A DNA stretch of 64,000 bases, taken from Nocardia bhagyanarayanae. Its GTDB lineage: Bacteria > Actinomycetota > Actinomycetes > Mycobacteriales > Mycobacteriaceae. This document shows positions 59,306 to 64,000 of the stretch, piece after piece. The first letter of the stretch is position 1. The number at the start of each line of letters is the position of its first letter. The notes under the pieces are model-generated. The model saw only the letters and a program-made list of their open reading frames with translations, was not told the origin of the DNA and made no database searches. The position numbers were made by a program, and so were the translations under genes. The stretch covers positions 2,666,001-2,730,000 of the forward strand of contig NZ_VFPG01000001.1 of assembly GCF_006716565.1 (NCBI RefSeq), in the 5' to 3' direction.

Positions 59306-59661
59306 TACGTTTGGCAGTGGCAGACCGGAGCCACACGCAGATCCGGTTCGTCGTCGGGCACCACGCGCAGATTCGGCCGCGTCTCCGGCGCCTCGTGATC
59401 ACCCATCCAGGACAGCAGCGACCAGCGCGACAGTCCGGACAGCGCCGAGCCGAGGCTGGCGAAGGAGCCGGAGGAGATCACCGACGCGAACGATCCGACG
59501 GATCCGATCGAGAGCACCGAACCGACGCTGCCGATGGAGAGGATCGAATAGGCCGACCCGATGGACAGGATCGAGCCTTCGGACCGGATGGACAGGATCG
59601 ACCGGCGCGAGCGCCTGCTCCGAATCGAGCGGGGTCGTACCGTTCCTTCGACAGTCGACAT
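59305..59661 (-). CDS. Small protein with serine at every third residue
   Basis: A 118-residue protein of unusual design. From Ser12 to Ser84, serine occupies every third residue without a break, 25 times in a row (for example LSIGSVGSVLSIGSVGSFAS). The other two positions change from Arg (residues 11-29) to Ile, Val, Leu, Gly and Ala. The first ten residues and the acidic tail (DHEAPETRPNLRVVPDDEPD) are ordinary. A triplet period suggests a three-sided or extended helix. I recall similar proteins in Nocardia but no function. Reading frame and lack of alternative support it as real. Confidence 0.75.
   Translation of the reverse strand: MSTVEGTVRPRSIRSRRSRRSILSIRSEGSILSIGSAYSILSIGSVGSVLSIGSVGSFASVISSGSFASLGSALSGLSRWSLLSWMGDHEAPETRPNLRVVPDDEPDLRVAPVCHCQT
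59410..59628 (-). repeat. 9-bp-phase repeat coding for xSx triplets
   Basis: The region codes for 25 triplets with a serine codon every nine bases. A higher 30-bp period (LSIGSVGSVL-like) is also visible in the centre. Confidence 0.9.
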
Positions 59662-59736
59662 GCTTTCGGTCTACCACACCGCGGACCCGGCCGGGGACTA
59701 TCGCCCCGATTGCCGTGGTGTGTCGGCCGGACATAG

Positions 59737-59773
59737 CGAAGCCCGGCGGTCGCGAACGACCGGCCGGGCTTCG
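59737..59773 (-). terminator. Long stem-loop after the secreted Ala/Pro-rich gene
   Basis: Bases 59737-59752 pair with 59757-59773 to give 16 bp with one bulged G and a four-base CGAA loop. It begins six bases past the stop codon of the gene above. Confidence 0.8.
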
Positions 59774-59778
59774 AAATA

Positions 59779-60561
59779 TCAAGCGACGGTGAAGAAACCG
59801 AGCGTCGGCAGGAACGAGCAGGTACGCGGCGCGGCGTCGGGGGCCTGGGTGGTGAGCGAGCCGCCGACCACCGCGACGATCCGGCCGCGGCCGGTGTTCA
59901 CGATGGCGGACAGGGTCGCCGGACCTTCCGGGTTGATCTTCGCCTCGTCGGTCAGCGCCTGCACGCCGGACTGCCGGGTGTCGAGGTTCAGCCACTGCAC
60001 GGTCATCGGCGGGTTCTGCTGCGCGGTCGGCGCCTTGGTGCCGAGCGCGGTGAACACGAAGCCGGTCTGGCCGGACTCCGGTCCGGGCGGGGGCAGCGTG
60101 GCCGGGCCGGGCACCGCGAGGGCCGTGCCGACCGAGTCGGCGGTCGGGCTGATGCAGCCCTTGCCGATGGTCGGGTAGAGGAACTGCGCGATGACGGGGC
60201 CGTCCTGCGGCAGCGCGGGGCCGCCGCCGCCGCTGCCGTCCAGGAACGTGATGATCCGTTCCAGGGTCGACTTGATCTGCGGCGGCAGATTCAGGGTGTT
60301 GAGCAGGATGCGCGCCTGATCGAGGATCGCGGACTGCGGCCCGTTGGCGATATCGGCCGGGCCTGCGATGGCGCCGACGATGGCGGGGGTGAGCGCGGCG
60401 ATCGCGTCCACCGGGACGCCCTCGGGCACCATCGGAACGCTGTTCGGAACCGCGGCGTGGGCGGGCGCCGGTGCCGCTACTGCGACCGGCGCGGCGAGCG
60501 AAGCGCTCGCCGCCAGGGCGAGTGCGGTCAATGCGATCCGCGATCGTCGGGTGCGAAGCAC
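59779..60561 (-). CDS. Secreted Ala/Pro-rich protein (Rv1157c/Rv1158c-like)
   Basis: A 260-residue exported protein. A signal peptide (SRIALTALALAASASLAAPV, cleavage near HAA) precedes a mature region with TLNLPPQIKSTLERIITFLD, a Gly/Pro linker, and two Cys (KGCISPTAD and RTCSFLPTL) that may form a disulfide. The position before pimE fits the Rv1157c/Rv1158c secreted Ala/Pro-rich proteins. The function is unknown. GTG 60561 is the start, with AAGGA upstream. Confidence 0.8.
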   Translation of the reverse strand: MLRTRRSRIALTALALAASASLAAPVAVAAPAPAHAAVPNSVPMVPEGVPVDAIAALTPAIVGAIAGPADIANGPQSAILDQARILLNTLNLPPQIKSTLERIITFLDGSGGGGPALPQDGPVIAQFLYPTIGKGCISPTADSVGTALAVPGPATLPPPGPESGQTGFVFTALGTKAPTAQQNPPMTVQWLNLDTRQSGVQALTDEAKINPEGPATLSAIVNTGRGRIVAVVGGSLTTQAPDAAPRTCSFLPTLGFFTVA

Positions 60562-60817
60562 TGGTCTAGCCGTCCTTACCTCGGGTACATCTGGGCCAAT
60601 GGGTGAAAACCCATTGTTTCGGGGGTCACTCTAAGGACACGACCGCCGAGTTGTACAGCGGTGGTCGTTATCACGTTGTGCCGTGGACGATCAGTGTTAT
60701 CAGAAGGTAGCCCGGCGGCGTGTTACCGATGTGGAAGTTGATGCAAATGTTATCCCTGTGCATAGCCCGCACGGGGAAGATCAGCGCTCCGGTTAATCTA
60801 GTCGCAGCCTTCGGCAT

Positions 60818-62149
60818 TTGTCGCCGACACACCGGACACCGGCGGGTCGCGTTTCGCGACCGCCCCCCGACCCGAAAGCCCGCGATTTGAACCGAGACAG
60901 CGCTCGGTCGGACAAGCGTCCGGCCGCTGCCCACCTGCGACTGGCGGTGTTGCTGCTCGGTCTATCCGTTCTGGCCAGGCTGCTGTGGATGCTGGTGTCG
61001 CCCAACGGGATGAACCTGGTCGACCTGCACGTCTACGTGGACGGTTCGGCGGCGCTGCTCACCGACCGGCTCTACGACTTCACCTACGCGGAGAAGACAC
61101 CGGATTTCCCGCTGCCGTTCACCTATCCGCCGTTCGCCGCGCTGGTCTTCTTTCCGTTGCATTTCCTGCCGTTCAAGGTGATCGCGGTGGGCTGGCTGCT
61201 TGCCACGGTGGCGGCGCTGTACGGCGTCGTCTGGATCGCGCTGGAATTGATCGTCGGCGCGCAGCGGCTGCGCGAACCCGGTTGGCGCGTGGCGGCGATC
61301 GGCTGGACGACGGTCGGCGTGTGGCTCGAGCCCGTCCGCACCACGATCGATTACGGACAGGTCAACGTCTTCCTGGTGCTCGGCGCGATGCTCGCGGTTC
61401 GCAGTTCGCGATGGTGGGTCTCGGGAGGGTTGGTCGGCATCATCGCGGGCATCAAGCTGACGCCCGCGATCACCGGCCTCTACTTCGTCGCGCGGCGGCG
61501 CTGGGGGACCGCGCTGTGGTCCGCGGTGGTGTTCGGCGCGACGGTCGGCATCAGCTACCTCATCAACAACCACGAGGCGACGCGCTACTTCGGCACGCTG
61601 CTCGGTGACGCGGACCGGATCGGCCCGGTCGGCTCGGTGTGGAACCAGTCGCTGCGTGGGACGCTGAGCCGCATCCTCGGCCACGACGTGGAGTCCGGGC
61701 CGGTGTGGATCGCGGCGGTGCTCGCGGTCGCGGCGCTGGCCTTCTTCGCCTGGCGGGCGCTGGAACCGGACGATCGGATGGGCACGCTGCTGATGGTGCA
61801 GCTGTTCGGGTTGCTGATCTCGCCGATCTCCTGGTCGCACCACTGGGTCTGGCTGCTGCCGACGGTGCTGTGGTTGGTCTACGGCCCGCTGCGGCGGTCG
61901 CCGGGCGCGCGAATCCTGGCGGGTTATTGGCTGGTGACGATGTTGATCGGGGTGCCGTGGGTGCTCTCGTTCGCCCAGCCGACGATCTGGGAGATCTCCC
62001 GGCCCGGTGTGCTGTCCTGGCTGGGTGCGGTGGACGTGCTCGGCGTGCTCGTCCTCTTCGCGTGGATCATCTGGTCCGGCACGCGGCGCGAGCGGACGGA
62101 TGAGCCCGCGGCGAGCGAGCGGGTGGCGGAGGATTCCGCGCGGGCGTAG
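60818..62149 (+). CDS. pimE: Polyprenol-phosphate-mannose-dependent mannosyltransferase
   Basis: A GT87-family integral membrane protein (443 residues) that in mycobacteria adds the fifth, alpha-1,2-linked mannose to phosphatidylinositol mannosides. Helices start near residue 42; the catalytic Asp motif of the first loop is LVDLHVYVDGSAAL, followed by FPLPFTYPPFAALVFFPLHF and IIAGIKLTPAITGLYF. The TTG start at 60818 has no ribosome-binding site; TTG 60887 is an alternative. Order (secreted protein, pimE, pterin dehydratase) matches Rv1157c-Rv1159A. The divergent promoter region 60562-60817 is less GC-rich than its surroundings. Confidence 0.88.
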   Translation: MSPTHRTPAGRVSRPPPDPKARDLNRDSARSDKRPAAAHLRLAVLLLGLSVLARLLWMLVSPNGMNLVDLHVYVDGSAALLTDRLYDFTYAEKTPDFPLPFTYPPFAALVFFPLHFLPFKVIAVGWLLATVAALYGVVWIALELIVGAQRLREPGWRVAAIGWTTVGVWLEPVRTTIDYGQVNVFLVLGAMLAVRSSRWWVSGGLVGIIAGIKLTPAITGLYFVARRRWGTALWSAVVFGATVGISYLINNHEATRYFGTLLGDADRIGPVGSVWNQSLRGTLSRILGHDVESGPVWIAAVLAVAALAFFAWRALEPDDRMGTLLMVQLFGLLISPISWSHHWVWLLPTVLWLVYGPLRRSPGARILAGYWLVTMLIGVPWVLSFAQPTIWEISRPGVLSWLGAVDVLGVLVLFAWIIWSGTRRERTDEPAASERVAEDSARA

Positions 62150-62242
62150 TCCGGATGCCACCCGCGGCTGATCCGGGCGTCAGCCGATCAGGGACGTGAT
62201 TCGGCGCGTGACGATCGCCGGCGAGCGTTCGGTGCTCGGCGG

Positions 62243-62539
62243 CTACTCGGACTGCGACGCGAGCAGATCGATCTCGCGGGCCATGCCCAGATCCAGGGCG
62301 GTGAGTCCGCCCGCCGAATGGGTGGACAGCGTGAAGGTGACGTTTCGCCACCGGATATCGATGTCGGGGTGATGGTTCGCGGCTTCGGCCGCGTCGGCGA
62401 CCCTGCGCACCAGATCGATGCCCGCCGGAAACGACGAGGCCTTGATGGTGCGGGTGATGTTGTCGCCGGACCGGCTCCAATTCGGCAGTCCGGCGAGCGC
62501 GTCGGCGATCTCGGCTTCGGATAGCAGTGGAGTGCTCAT
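62243..62539 (-). CDS. phhB: 4a-hydroxytetrahydrobiopterin dehydratase (pterin-4a-carbinolamine dehydratase)
   Basis: A 98-residue PCD/DCoH-fold enzyme. The catalytic His pair region is NHHPDIDIRWRNVTFTLSTH, preceded by the usual FPAGIDLVRRVADAAEAA. It regenerates pterin cofactor or, in organisms without aromatic hydroxylases, may serve other roles. The position beside pimE fits Rv1159A. It is convergent with pimE. Confidence 0.95.
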   Translation of the reverse strand: MSTPLLSEAEIADALAGLPNWSRSGDNITRTIKASSFPAGIDLVRRVADAAEAANHHPDIDIRWRNVTFTLSTHSAGGLTALDLGMAREIDLLASQSE

Positions 62540-62588
62540 ATGCCGGTTGTACCCCCGTTTGCCGGAGGTGCACCGGGATCGGTGAAAC

Positions 62589-62765
62589 TCAGGCTGCGCG
62601 AGCCTGTTTCAGCGCCTTCTTCAAATCCTTGCCGGTCAGCCCCGCGGCCTCGGCCTTCTTCATCCGCATGATGACAACGGGGCATTTGAAGCAGCGCGTC
62701 TTCTTACGACAGCACTTCTTCTTCGGTTTCAGACTCGAAACCTTCTTCGCTTTGACCTTGCCCAC
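62589..62765 (-). CDS. Tiny Lys/Cys-rich protein, likely zinc-binding
   Basis: A 58-residue, strongly basic protein. Four cysteines near the centre (KCCRKKTRCFKCPVVIMR) resemble a metal knuckle; the C-terminus AEAAGLTGKDLKKALKQARA is helical. I recall it as a conserved actinobacterial small protein upstream of typA, but no function. GTG 62765 is chosen because TATGCT lies exactly seven bases upstream (leaderless); an ATG at 62777 lies in that box. It is divergent from typA. Confidence 0.75.
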   Translation of the reverse strand: MGKVKAKKVSSLKPKKKCCRKKTRCFKCPVVIMRMKKAEAAGLTGKDLKKALKQARAA

Positions 62766-62772
62766 GACGGTT

Positions 62773-62778
62773 AGCATA
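62773..62778 (-). promoter_or_regulatory. Likely -10 box of the Lys/Cys-rich gene
   Basis: TATGCT on the minus strand ends seven bases before the GTG at 62765, with no ribosome-binding site in between. Confidence 0.5.
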
Positions 62779-62919
62779 CCCTTACTCGAGCGCCTGGATC
62801 GGAGGGGTCGCCCGGATGCCGGTACTGTGTAGCTGGCCGCGATGCCCAGTGAGTTTCCATTCTCCACCTGTTTGCAGGGGGTCGGCCGGCACCAACACCA
62901 ACAGCAGGAGGATTCAGGC

Positions 62920-64000
<1,081 letters not shown>

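Noticed and set aside
37000..59700. Prophage or integrative element
   Set aside because: No integrase, structural, replication or attachment-site features were seen despite TA modules and a DUF6011 gene.
60671..60934. Minus-strand frame across the pimE start
   Set aside because: It overlaps the promoter and first codons of pimE and has no conserved motif.

Overview
The window is high-GC actinobacterial DNA, most likely from Nocardia or a close mycolic-acid-producing relative. Two stretches keep the gene order I remember from Mycobacterium tuberculosis. Positions 1-36000 correspond to the phoH2 / desA / fum / glpX / xseB-xseA / ispH / ychF region (about Rv1094-Rv1112). Positions 59779-64000 correspond to the Rv1157c / pimE / pterin dehydratase / typA region (about Rv1157c-Rv1165). 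Window-edge genes, the AcpM-like carrier protein, the mannosyltransferase PimE and Tat- or lipobox-type export signals fit this group. I saw no rRNA, tRNA, CRISPR array, transposase, integrase or phage structural gene.

Region 1 (1-16 kb) holds housekeeping genes: the RNA helicase/RNase PhoH2, an LGFP lipoprotein, a desaturase-like protein that has lost metal ligands, fumarase, an aminoglycoside-phosphotransferase-fold kinase with an internal repeat, fructose-bisphosphatase, exonuclease VII, a lipid-droplet protein, the isoprenoid enzyme IspH, and RmuC. Region 2 (15-26 kb) is DNA maintenance and defence: sbcD and sbcC separated by a repeat-built small frame, two convergent toxin-antitoxin modules, a drug-type MFS pump behind tandem operators, and an ogt plus ada-alkA alkylation-repair pair. 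Region 3 (26-36 kb) is transport and metabolism: cstA with its YbdD partner, an ABC sugar importer lacking its own ATPase, a VOC/AraC pair, a quinone-oxidoreductase-like gene and ychF.

Region 4 (36-59.7 kb) is accessory and mosaic: a lone acyl carrier protein facing a MerR regulator, a YefM-YoeB module, two broken genes (an amine oxidase and an alpha/beta hydrolase), a WYL regulator facing a SnoaL-like protein, a four-gene operon with three Roadblock-like proteins and a DNA-binding partner, a thioredoxin-reductase-like/methyltransferase pair facing an XRE-cupin regulator, a pair of related coiled-coil proteins, EamA and MFS exporters with adjacent regulators, cell-wall type secreted proteins (CHAP, DUF1906) and a small protein with serine at every third residue through 25 consecutive triplets. 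Region 5 (59.7-64 kb) returns to conserved order with a secreted Ala/Pro-rich protein, pimE, pterin dehydratase, a tiny Cys/Lys-rich protein and the start of typA.

Three themes recur. First, short in-frame tandem repeats (unit lengths 9, 15, 24, 39 and 57 bp) have grown inside or between several genes. Second, many genes appear to be leaderless, with a TANNNT-type box 6-7 bases before the start codon. Third, clean palindromic operators lie between divergent regulator/target pairs. All assignments rest on reading translated motifs and on remembered families; no database search was run.
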